This document shows, piece after piece, positions 1 through 7,050 of a stretch of 33,185 bases of DNA (positions within the stretch are counted from its first letter, which is position 1; each line of letters opens with the position of its first letter). The translations under genes and the position numbers were made by a program. Source of the DNA: Bacteroidota bacterium (GTDB taxonomy: Bacteria > Bacteroidota > Bacteroidia > Chitinophagales > Saprospiraceae). The notes beneath the pieces were generated by a model. That model saw only the letters and a program-made list of their open reading frames with translations, had not been told where the DNA came from and made no database searches. The DNA lies in NCBI GenBank assembly GCA_029567325.1, contig JAKQLF010000224.1:1-33185 (forward strand), given 5' to 3'.

Positions 1-456
1 GCTTTTGTAATTCATTTAAACCGCACTAGCACTATTCACCGTGCTTGAGTCCAGTGCTACTCGATCAGTTTTGTATCGGCCTTATTTTTTTTAGCTAACG
101 AACTTCAAAAATACGTTAAGTGCAAAAAACTGTTCGAACTATAAGTGACCTAAAACCAATGAATCGTTGCAGATGCTGCAAAAACAATGAAGCAAAGTCA
201 AAAGTGAGTTTTTTTTTGCATAGTATTTTTGGAGTGAGTGAGCGTTAAGAAAAAAATTCAGCCTTGATTTTTTTTGCTACGTTTTTGCATCAAGGCAAAA
301 AAGTAGAAGAAATCTAGATTCTTGCTCTAATTTTTCTTAATAACACATATGCTATTTTTAGATGTGTCCTAACTTCAGGCTCGTGGCTCGAAGCAATTTA
401 TTGTGCTGAAAACTGAAAGCTGAAAACTGAAAACTGAAAGCTGATAACTAACAAAA
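1..456. other. Gene-free left edge with short repeats
   Basis: No convincing coding frame is seen on either strand. The stretch holds an inverted repeat (261-268 GCCTTGAT pairing with 289-296 ATCAAGGC) around a T-rich loop, and from 405 to 448 a low-complexity run of alternating GAAAACT and GAAAGCT words. Similar runs recur near 1998-2041 and 19369-19434. It lies downstream of the minus-strand Lrp/AsnC gene and may hold its transcript end, but no clear terminator is visible. Confidence 0.6.
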
Positions 457-939
457 TCAGACATCCATCGATTGAATACTGATGGGACGATCGATGGTTG
501 CATCTAAAGAAATGAAAGTTTCTGTTCTTTGAATGCCTTTTATTTTTTGAACCTTTCCTGAAAGCGTGTCTCTTAAATGGTCAGTGTCTCTACAAATCAA
601 TTTTGCGAAAATGCTGTACATGCCAGTTGTGTAGTGTGCGCTGACAACTTCAGGAATAGCCATAAGTTCTTTAGAAACTTCATCATACATCGAGGATTTT
701 TCCAAGTAGATGCCCAAGAAAGCACTGATATCATAGCCGAGAATTTTATGATCGACCTCTATATGATTGCCAATGATGACACCGAGGTCAATCATTTTTT
801 TGATTCTCACATGGACTGTTCCTGCTGAAATGTGTAAGTTTTTTCCAATCTCGGCATAGGGTGTTTTTCCATCCTGCAATAAGATTGTGAGAATGTTTTG
901 ATCTATTTCATCAAGTTGCTCGATGACAGTACGTTTCAT
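457..939 (-). CDS. Lrp/AsnC family transcriptional regulator
   Basis: A 160-residue protein of the usual length for this family. Residues about 8-55 form the N-terminal winged helix-turn-helix (LDEIDQNILTILLQDGKTPY followed by the recognition helix in ISAGTVHVRIKKM). Residues about 70-150 form the RAM ligand-binding and oligomerisation domain (YDISAFLGIYLEKS, then the GMYSIFAKLICRD strand). Family members bind DNA as dimers to octamers and respond to amino acids; the ligand here cannot be read. The ATG at 937-939 is the only sensible start. It stands alone: the nearest upstream gene is divergent and more than 300 bases away, a gap large enough for autoregulatory sites. Confidence 0.93.
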   Translation of the reverse strand: MKRTVIEQLDEIDQNILTILLQDGKTPYAEIGKNLHISAGTVHVRIKKMIDLGVIIGNHIEVDHKILGYDISAFLGIYLEKSSMYDEVSKELMAIPEVVSAHYTTGMYSIFAKLICRDTDHLRDTLSGKVQKIKGIQRTETFISLDATIDRPISIQSMDV

Positions 940-1262
940 CTTTTTTATGCTTTTGGTGTTTCTAAATGAGTGGAATGTGGTCTGATACTTGATGCAAATA
1001 TTTTCAATCGCTTAATTTATATTTTTTAAGTTAATGAAAAATCACAATTAGTTAAAAATTTCAATTCCATTTACCAAAGTCGTCCAAATCTAGTGTATTT
1101 ATTGGAAAAAATGAAATAATATTGGTATATCAATGAAAAATATTCAATGCAGTAATACAAGTATTTATAATTTCATCAGAAAGTAGTGTTGAAAAGAAAA
1201 CTTAATCTCCGAATTTTTAAATTATTTTCAACTTTTATAGCAATTCAACCATTTAAGTATAT
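940..1262. other. Divergent intergenic region, AT-rich
   Basis: Separates the minus-strand Lrp/AsnC gene from the plus-strand membrane-protein gene. It is very AT-rich and has no open frame of interest. CAAATATT at 995-1002 is a one-mismatch match to a minus-strand -7 box, but no -33 partner is evident. Lrp-type regulators often bind AT-rich DNA upstream of their own gene; that is inference here. Confidence 0.5.
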
Positions 1263-1703
1263 ATGACAGAACAAGGTTTTTCACTCAAATCTATACAGGC
1301 TTGGAAGCAAGGCTTAGTTGTTTTGGTATTACTTTTAATTTTTGATTTGGCAAGTTTTGCCTCCAATCAAAGTTCCCCTAGTGCTAAGTTTGGACAGAAC
1401 ATCTGGACAAACGCAGTTGCTATGATTCTTTTTTACATCATCGTTAATTCTTTGGTCAGTTTAGCATCGGAAAAGCCAATAGAATATGTCAGAAATTCAA
1501 TCTATACCTTTCTAGCAATTTGTACAATAGGTGGTCTGTTATCTTGGGCAATTTCCGGACAGACAATCGACGAAGCAGGATCTTTTAAATGGTTGTTTGT
1601 AGTTTTATCACTTGGATATCTCATTTTTCTTTCGATCATCAGCACGATGAAATTTATTGTGAAACTGGCTCAGAAGCAAGATAGTCGGTTGCGAGGGGAA
1701 TGA
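1263..1703 (+). CDS. Small four-helix membrane protein, unknown function
   Basis: A 146-residue hydrophobic protein with four probable membrane segments at roughly residues 15-33, 48-67, 80-99 and 107-127, a short charged N-terminus (MTEQGFSLKSIQAWKQG) and a basic C-terminal tail (KLAQKQDSRLRGE). I do not recognise the family. The ATG at 1263 gives a natural N-terminus. The stop codon at 1701-1703 directly abuts an 11-bp tandem repeat, so the 3' untranslated region is repetitive. It has no same-strand partner; the next gene is on the other strand. Confidence 0.7.
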   Translation: MTEQGFSLKSIQAWKQGLVVLVLLLIFDLASFASNQSSPSAKFGQNIWTNAVAMILFYIIVNSLVSLASEKPIEYVRNSIYTFLAICTIGGLLSWAISGQTIDEAGSFKWLFVVLSLGYLIFLSIISTMKFIVKLAQKQDSRLRGE

Positions 1704-1780
1704 TTTCAATGGGAGTTCAATGGGAATTCAATGGGAATTCAATGAGATTTCAATGGGAATTCAATGGGAATTCAATAGGA
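1704..1780 (+). repeat. 11-bp tandem repeat, seven units
   Basis: Seven head-to-tail units of the form WTTCAATGGGA (units start at 1704, 1715, 1726, 1737, 1748, 1759 and 1770) with one or two substitutions each. Degenerate related words continue at 1811-1840. The array begins one base after the stop codon of the membrane-protein gene, so changes in copy number would not alter that protein. Confidence 0.9.
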
Positions 1781-1860
1781 TTTCAAACCTTTTCAGAAGC
1801 AGGGGCAGGTGGGATTTCAATAGGATTTCAATTTTCAATATTTTATGTACATCCATGTAG

Positions 1861-1880
1861 AGACGCAAAATTTTGCGTCT
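1861..1880. repeat. Perfect 20-bp palindrome
   Basis: AGACGCAAAATTTTGCGTCT is a perfect palindrome preceded by ATGTAG. A degenerate relative (ATGTAGAGACGAAAAATGTTGC) with the same left flank occurs at about 19087. This looks like a small dispersed palindromic element; whether it acts as a terminator for the gene at 1263-1703 is unclear because no T-run follows. Confidence 0.6.
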
Positions 1881-1997
1881 TAACGAATATTGGTTCAAAG
1901 GATTTCAATCCCTTTACAAACCCGAAATAGGTTGGGTTACATCGAAAATTTGGGTTTCCTCGGGGCTCGAAGCAAAATAACGGAGCATGAAGTAAAA

Positions 1998-2041
1998 ATC
2001 TAAAATCTGATAGCTGAAATCTGATAGCTGAGAACTGGCAA
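1998..2041. repeat. Low-complexity CTGATAGCTGAAAT repeat
   Basis: Short repeated words (AATCTGATAGCTGA) directly downstream of the stop of the minus-strand gene at 2043. The same kind of run is found at 405-448 and 19369-19434. In the first two cases a GGCTCGAAGCAA word lies just upstream (from about 386 and 1965), so these are copies of one short intergenic element. Confidence 0.5.
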
Positions 2042-2042
2042 C

Positions 2043-2984
2043 TCAAAGATTCGTATCCATTAAAATGGCGTCCTTTTGCCTTTCATAATCCCTGTATTTC
2101 TCAACTATCTTTTTGCGATCAGCGTCCACAGATTGGAGAATGACTGTTACTTTATCACGCACTGATTCAACACTGCTCAAGACATTTTTAATTCTTTTCT
2201 GCACAATCCAATCCGTTATAAGATTATCAAAGATGATGTCCATAAATGAATTGACTTGGCCCAAATTGAGATCAAGGCCCGCATAAGAAACACCAATATC
2301 TGCCAGTTCTTTTCTGAACCTCATCAAATCATTTTTGGCTTGAAAAGCTTCTCTCATACCTTGATCGATAGAAGAATGTTTGATCATCCCACGGCCACCA
2401 CCAACCATGTCCCACTGGCCCCAATTTTTGGCAGAACCAAAATGACTCAGCGCTGTGTTCATCCTGGAAACACAAACGTCACCTGCTTTCAAAGCTTCAA
2501 CCATTTCTACCTCCAGACCATAAAGTTTATCCATTTCATTGGCGATGCCTAGTAATGCCGGCCTCAGTTTTTCCTGAGGATTGGCCAGAATTTCTTTTTC
2601 TCTTATTTTTTTAAGATTTTGGAGTTCTGATTTTAGTAAACCAAGATTGGTAACTTTCTGGCCCAAAATATCAATTTCATATTTTTCTAATTCCAGCTGA
2701 TGAGCCATTTCTTTTTGTTTGAGCGCAGCTACCAAATACTCCTGTCTTTCTTTTTCTATTTGTTCCTCTCTGCTGCCCAATGCCTTATAAAATAAACCTT
2801 TCACACTGAGTTTTTCTATTTGCACAACATCCTCCAATTCCTTGTCAACTTGGGCAATCAAGACATCGTAATCTTTTAAATTTTTTTCGTATAAAGCTTT
2901 CAATTCAGAAAAATAAGATTCAGTTTTTTCAGCAATAGTCAATTCTTTGATTATTTCATTTATTCTCCCTGCTGTGCTCGACAT
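2043..2984 (-). CDS. Coiled-coil protein of unknown function
   Basis: A 313-residue soluble, highly charged protein with no signal peptide. Residues about 1-150 are almost entirely helical with heptad-like spacing (for example LEKYEIDILGQKVTNLGLLK). A central glycine-rich patch (KNWGQWDMVGGGRGMIKHSS, about residues 186-205) interrupts the helices, and residues about 260-310 form another long helix (SVESVRDKVTVILQSVDADR). This organisation resembles uncharacterised coiled-coil proteins of Bacteroidota, but I cannot name the family. A -7 box (TATATTTG on the minus strand, 3020-3027) sits 36 bases before the ATG. It is transcribed divergently from the helical-repeat gene at 3078. Confidence 0.75.
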   Translation of the reverse strand: MSSTAGRINEIIKELTIAEKTESYFSELKALYEKNLKDYDVLIAQVDKELEDVVQIEKLSVKGLFYKALGSREEQIEKERQEYLVAALKQKEMAHQLELEKYEIDILGQKVTNLGLLKSELQNLKKIREKEILANPQEKLRPALLGIANEMDKLYGLEVEMVEALKAGDVCVSRMNTALSHFGSAKNWGQWDMVGGGRGMIKHSSIDQGMREAFQAKNDLMRFRKELADIGVSYAGLDLNLGQVNSFMDIIFDNLITDWIVQKRIKNVLSSVESVRDKVTVILQSVDADRKKIVEKYRDYERQKDAILMDTNL

Positions 2985-3019
2985 ATTTTTAGTAGATTAT
3001 CGTTAAAATAAGAATTTGT

Positions 3020-3027
3020 CAAATATA
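3020..3027 (-). promoter_or_regulatory. -7 promoter box for the coiled-coil gene
   Basis: The minus strand reads TATATTTG, an exact match to the Bacteroidota TAnnTTTG -7 element, 36 bases upstream of the ATG at 2984. No well-spaced TTTG -33 element is evident. On the opposite strand TAACTTTA at 3049-3056 is a near match 22 bases before the ATG at 3078, so this 93-base gap probably carries two divergent promoters. Confidence 0.5.
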
Positions 3028-3077
3028 GAATTATACAAAAAAAAACACTAACTTTATCCATAAAAACATACATTAAC

Positions 3078-4010
3078 ATGGGTCTATTCAGTTCATTAAA
3101 GCGTTTGTTGTTCGCTTCAGAGTCAGTCGCCAAATCTGCCGTTGAAAAATCAACAGAATATGTAAAAGAACAAGCTGTCGAAGCCACAGCTAAGGCCAAG
3201 GAAACTTTTTCCGAGATGGGAGAAAAAACCAGTGGACTTAGAGAATCAATTATTGAGAAAGCCAGTCATGGAATGGAAGCAGCTAAAGAAGCAGCCTCTG
3301 ATTTTGGAGAAAAAACCATGGACTTTATGGAGGATTTAGGTGATAAAGCAAAGGAAGTTGCAACAAAGGTTGATCAAAAAATTGATGCTACACTTGAAGA
3401 TTTATCCCAAAATGAGTCTGTAAAAAAAGCCATGGATTTTACTGAAGATATAGGTGCTAAAGTGATGGATGGTGGCAGTAAAATGGTAGATAAAGCCAAG
3501 GACCTTGCCGAGAATGTTGGATCAAAAGTTTTAAGTGCTTCTGAAAGTTTGATGGACAAGACTGATGATCTGGTTGACGGTGCAGCTGAGAAAGGAGCTG
3601 GATTGAGTGAGATGATTGGTGATAAACTCAGTAAGGCTAAAGATGACATAGCTGAAAAAGCCAAAATTGCGGCCGAAAAAATTGGTCAAAAATATGACGA
3701 ACTCACAGAAAAGGCAATGAAGGAAGCAGAAATAGATGCTGCAACTCCTAAGAAAGAATTTTCTGATAAAACTTTGACCACAGGTGGTTCTTTGATGGAT
3801 GGTAAAGATGATTTTTTCAGCAAAGCTGCTGAATATGCTGCTGGAAAATACGATGCTTTCAAGGACAAAGTAGAGGATACTGTTGAAGACATCAAGTCCA
3901 AATTTGATGAACCGATTGCTCCTGTGGCTCTTCCAACAGAGGAAGACATTGAAGATGAAATCGCTGATGCTACTGATGACTTACCAAAGCCAACTGAGCC
4001 TACAGCATAA
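3078..4010 (+). CDS. Amphipathic helical-repeat protein (LEA/apolipoprotein-like)
   Basis: A 310-residue protein made largely of lysine, glutamate, aspartate and alanine in degenerate 11-residue-like repeats (AKAKETFSEMGEKTSG, DLGDKAKEVATKVDQK, DKAKDLAENVGSKV, DDIAEKAKIAAEKIGQK), predicting a long amphipathic helix from about residue 10 to 225. A low-complexity acidic and proline-rich tail follows (LPTEEDIEDEIADATDDLPK). Similar composition is known in LEA-like, apolipoprotein-like and YtxH-type proteins, linked to desiccation or membrane stress; that role is inference. The N-terminus (MGLFSSLKRLLFASESV) is mildly hydrophobic and could be a membrane-associating helix. A strong terminator follows. 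Confidence 0.8.
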   Translation: MGLFSSLKRLLFASESVAKSAVEKSTEYVKEQAVEATAKAKETFSEMGEKTSGLRESIIEKASHGMEAAKEAASDFGEKTMDFMEDLGDKAKEVATKVDQKIDATLEDLSQNESVKKAMDFTEDIGAKVMDGGSKMVDKAKDLAENVGSKVLSASESLMDKTDDLVDGAAEKGAGLSEMIGDKLSKAKDDIAEKAKIAAEKIGQKYDELTEKAMKEAEIDAATPKKEFSDKTLTTGGSLMDGKDDFFSKAAEYAAGKYDAFKDKVEDTVEDIKSKFDEPIAPVALPTEEDIEDEIADATDDLPKPTEPTA

Positions 4011-4031
4011 TATTTGATAATGTGTCATAAT

Positions 4032-4071
4032 AAAAAGCCCAAAAGGAGTGCATGCTGCTTTTGGGCTTTTT
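4032..4071 (+). terminator. Rho-independent terminator
   Basis: A 14-bp perfect stem (AAAAAGCCCAAAAG at 4032-4045 with CTTTTGGGCTTTTT at 4058-4071) around a 12-base loop, ending in a T-run, 22 bases after the stop of the helical-repeat gene. The symmetry (A-run on the left, T-run on the right) could let it work on both strands. Confidence 0.9.
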
Positions 4072-4212
4072 AATTAAATGGTAGAGGGCTGTTATTGTAA
4101 TTTTGAAAATGACTTTATTTCAAAGACTTTTAAGATAAATCTTGAATATCCAATTAGCTACTGACAATGGGTTGTCGTTTGGAAAACTTATTCTTGCATT
4201 TCCAAATCACGA

Positions 4213-4815
4213 ATGGCAATGAAAGAGAAAGCAGAAAATCAAAACTTACCCAACAGTTTTTATCCTAAAAGCAGATCAGAATTGCGAAATTGGTTGGTGG
4301 CAAACCATGAAAAGGAAGAGTCAGTTTGGATAATTTGTTATAAAAAGGGATCTGGCATGCCCACTATTTCATGGAGTGAAATGGTGGATGAATTATTGTG
4401 TTTTGGGTGGATTGATGGCAAAAGAAATGCGATCGACCATGAAAAGTTCAAACAGTTTGTATGTAAAAGAAAACCCAAAAGTATATGGTCTAAAATCAAC
4501 AAGCAAAAGATTTTGGACCTGGGTGAAGCTGGATTGATGACAGCTGCAGGTTATCGGGTAATCGATGTTGCCAAAGCCAATGGATCTTGGAATACCCTGG
4601 TCGAAGTGGATGATATGCTCATCCCTGATGATTTAGAAGTTGCATTTGCAAATTTGCCGGGATCAAAAGCATTCTTTTTGAGTTTATCAAATTCCGTCAA
4701 AAAACTCATCTTGTACTGGATCGTTTCTGCAAAAATGCCAGAAACCCGGAACAAAAGAATTGCTGATGTAGCCGAAAGCGCAAGTCAGCAGTTGAAACCA
4801 ACTCATTTGAGATGA
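4213..4815 (+). CDS. YdeI/OmpD-associated family protein
   Basis: A 200-residue cytoplasmic protein. It begins with the typical FYPKSRSELRNWLVANHEKE stretch (residues 16-35) and contains the family landmark CFGWIDGKRNAID (63-75), followed by KRKPKSIWSKINK. The C-terminal half carries the LPGSKAFFLSLSNSVKKLILYWI helices typical of this family. YdeI-like proteins are small and poorly characterised, sometimes described as bacteriocin-protection proteins; the biochemical role is unknown. The ATG at 4219 is an equally possible start. It stands alone, and a second protein with a related domain lies at 10415. Confidence 0.88.
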   Translation: MAMKEKAENQNLPNSFYPKSRSELRNWLVANHEKEESVWIICYKKGSGMPTISWSEMVDELLCFGWIDGKRNAIDHEKFKQFVCKRKPKSIWSKINKQKILDLGEAGLMTAAGYRVIDVAKANGSWNTLVEVDDMLIPDDLEVAFANLPGSKAFFLSLSNSVKKLILYWIVSAKMPETRNKRIADVAESASQQLKPTHLR

Positions 4816-4840
4816 TCGTATTGAAGAAAAAGACGGAAGG

Positions 4841-4867
4841 AAAAAAAGGAGGCATTTTAAGTCCTCC
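4841..4867 (-). terminator. Likely terminator for the acyltransferase gene
   Basis: On the minus strand a short GC stem (GGAGG ... CCTCC, 4867-4863 with 4852-4848) is followed by seven T residues (4847-4841). It lies about 180 bases beyond the stop of the minus-strand acyltransferase gene, in the convergent gap with the YdeI-like gene. The stem is only five base pairs, so strength is uncertain. Confidence 0.45.
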
Positions 4868-5048
4868 AAAAGTATGAGTGATATTCCATTTTCCGGCTAG
4901 GCTAGGTGCTGTTTATTAAACTTTCATCCCTCCTCTCTCTTTTCTCGACTTTCGTCTAAAGAATTATTTAAAATTACTCCAGCACCATTGTTAAGATGTT
5001 CATGATTAAAGATAATGACACAAAAAATAAAATAATTATTTCTATTGG

Positions 5049-6098
5049 TTAATCCATTTTCAAACCAAATAATGGACGTAAAAATTTTATTTTTTTAATC
5101 AATTCAAATGAAAGAAAACAACCTGCTAAAGTGAAAATCAGCACCAGAAGGAAAATCACAGGTGGGGGTAATTCAAGGTTGAATAATAAATGAGAAGCTA
5201 GGTAAAGAAAGATCATGTGTAAGATGTAGACCGGATATGCAGCTTGGCTTAAATACGAAAGCAATTTGCTCGGTTTTGTAAAAAGCATTCCGGCCAAAGC
5301 CAACATACTCAAGACCCACATATAAGATTCCAACGAAAGAAGCCAATTTTCCGCGGGACTTTTTAAAATGAAAGAACGATAAACAAAAGAACCCACTGCC
5401 AATAGAAACCATATAAACCACCAACGTTCAATCAGTTTGCGAAACGGTAAACCAGCGAAAACGAAACAAAAACCAAAGAAAAAAGCAAATAGACCTAAAA
5501 AGAAGCCATGCCAAGTCATTGCATACAATTCGAAAGGTCTAGGGTTGACTATTTCTGCTTCTGCAACAAGTACCAAAGCAGGTATCAACAATCCAAAAGG
5601 TGAACTCAGCAATTTTTTAAGCCAAAGTGCAACTCCCTTTTCTTGATTTTTCATCAAGTAATAAAATAAAGGGGAAAGCATTAAAACATAAGCAAAAATA
5701 TTTCCAAGAAACCACAAATGACCTGGACTAGGTGAGTACACTAGATTCATTTGATAATGCATACGCCAAATGAGCAAATGAAGAGGGACGATAACCAAAA
5801 TTCCAAAAATATATGGGATAAGTATCCTTTTGCTCCGTTCAGCCATCAATGCTTGCCAAGTACGCCTCTGGAGGGCAAAAAACACGCCCATTCCAGAAAC
5901 ATAAAATAATAAGGGTATGCGCCAGACATTGAGCATTGACATAGGAAGCCAAATATCCGTCCAGAAATTTTTTGCAGTGATAAATCCAATCATTCCTCCC
6001 CAAGGTTGGAAGGCAATGGCAATGTGATAAATGACCAACAAGCCAATAGCTATGACTCGCAGCCAATCAATATCATACCTTCTGTCTATATTTTGCAT
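5049..6098 (-). CDS. Acyltransferase-3 family membrane protein (MdoC-like)
   Basis: A 349-residue polytopic membrane protein with about ten membrane helices. The N-terminus RRYDIDWLRVIAIGLLVIYH (residues 6-25) is the hallmark of the acyltransferase-3 family, with the conserved His25 at the end of the first helix; RIPLLFYVSGMGVFFALQRR (about 60-79) and SKRILIPYIFGILVIVPLHL (about 88-107) match later conserved segments. Members transfer acyl groups, such as succinyl or acetyl, onto surface sugars from the cytoplasmic face; MdoC-like members modify periplasmic glucans. The substrate here is unknown. It is monocistronic, with the ankyrin lipoprotein gene upstream on the same strand. Confidence 0.88.
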   Translation of the reverse strand: MQNIDRRYDIDWLRVIAIGLLVIYHIAIAFQPWGGMIGFITAKNFWTDIWLPMSMLNVWRIPLLFYVSGMGVFFALQRRTWQALMAERSKRILIPYIFGILVIVPLHLLIWRMHYQMNLVYSPSPGHLWFLGNIFAYVLMLSPLFYYLMKNQEKGVALWLKKLLSSPFGLLIPALVLVAEAEIVNPRPFELYAMTWHGFFLGLFAFFFGFCFVFAGLPFRKLIERWWFIWFLLAVGSFVYRSFILKSPAENWLLSLESYMWVLSMLALAGMLFTKPSKLLSYLSQAAYPVYILHMIFLYLASHLLFNLELPPPVIFLLVLIFTLAGCFLSFELIKKIKFLRPLFGLKMD

Positions 6099-6166
6099 AT
6101 GTCAATTAATTTAAAACCCAATGTGACCAAGGATCAACTTCAAAAAAGAATAGTGATTGCGAAAAA

Positions 6167-6730
6167 TTAATCTTGCAACATTTTGGCAATCTCTGGTCTG
6201 GTAGCTTCTATAAAAGCATAATCCATTTTTAATCCCATAGGACCTAAAGCTTGGCCCATCATATCGTAGGCATCTTTCATTTGTGCAAAAGGAGCTGATA
6301 CGTTGTCATAAGGAGTAGCTTCATAACTGTTTTTGATTGTTTTATCCGCATTCTTTTCAAGCAATAATTTTACAATGTCTGTTCGACAGAAAAAAGCAGC
6401 AGTATGCAATGCGGTTGAGCCATCATTGTTTTGAAAATTAATATCAGCACCTGCATCTAGCAATAACTTAGCAGCCTCCGTTTTTCCAAAGACAGCAGCA
6501 CTGATCAATGGACTTGAACCTCCAAAAGGATCCTTTACATTTAGATCACCTCCCTGCTGGATATATGTTTTGACATCATCCAATTTATCTGTAAGAATGG
6601 CAGTATGGATCTCAATTTTGTTTTCAGGTGTTGCAGCTTTTTCGTTAGTGTTTTTGCAAGAGATGACTGTGCATAAAAGTCCAAAGGCAATAAAATAATT
6701 GAGTGATAATGATTTGAAAATTTGTCTCAT
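6167..6730 (-). CDS. Ankyrin-repeat lipoprotein
   Basis: The open frame extends upstream to 6778, but the ATG at 6730 is preferred because it places a standard lipoprotein signal at the start: MRQIFKSLSL, a hydrophobic core, then LLCTVISC with Cys25 as the probable lipidated residue. After a short linker come about three ankyrin repeats (EIHTAILTDKLDDVKTYIQQ, SSPLISAAVFGKTEAAKLLL, STALHTAAFFCRTDIVKLLL) and a helical C-terminus. Ankyrin repeats bind protein partners; the partner is unknown. The protein should face the periplasm on the inner or outer membrane. It lies 69 bases upstream of the acyltransferase gene, so cotranscription is possible. Confidence 0.85.
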   Translation of the reverse strand: MRQIFKSLSLNYFIAFGLLCTVISCKNTNEKAATPENKIEIHTAILTDKLDDVKTYIQQGGDLNVKDPFGGSSPLISAAVFGKTEAAKLLLDAGADINFQNNDGSTALHTAAFFCRTDIVKLLLEKNADKTIKNSYEATPYDNVSAPFAQMKDAYDMMGQALGPMGLKMDYAFIEATRPEIAKMLQD

Positions 6731-7050
6731 TTTTTTGATAAATTTTGTGATTGAAAATATAATACAAATCAAGTGCATTTCAATAGTGGAGTGATATCAA
6801 GCAGGAAGCCAATCGTATAAAATTTAAAACATAGAGTATAAAAAATGAAGCATCTGTATAAATTTTGGCGCAAATGGTCTATGATCTTGTCTTTTAGCTG
6901 TGAATAGAATTACTTTCGTTGTTGAAATTGGGACTTCCCGTTAATATGAAAAAATTGACAATCAACAGAAAGATCAGAGTATTTACCTTAGAAAAGTAGC
7001 CGACACAATTCTTTTGATTGCCATATTTGCTGTAAAGTTTGATAAGATTA
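6731..7050. other. Divergent intergenic region
   Basis: Lies between the minus-strand ankyrin lipoprotein gene and the plus-strand AraC-TPR regulator gene. No repeat array, hairpin or convincing promoter stands out. It must contain promoters for both genes if they are expressed. Confidence 0.5.

Noticed and set aside
1700-1930. 76-codon frame overlapping the membrane-protein stop codon
   Set aside because: The first part is the 11-bp repeat read in frame (FQWEFNGNS), the rest spans a palindrome; no sign of a real protein.
3374-3949. Long minus-strand frames opposite the helical-repeat gene
   Set aside because: Mirror frames produced by the biased lysine/alanine/glutamate codons of the real gene; serine- and leucine-rich with no protein signature.
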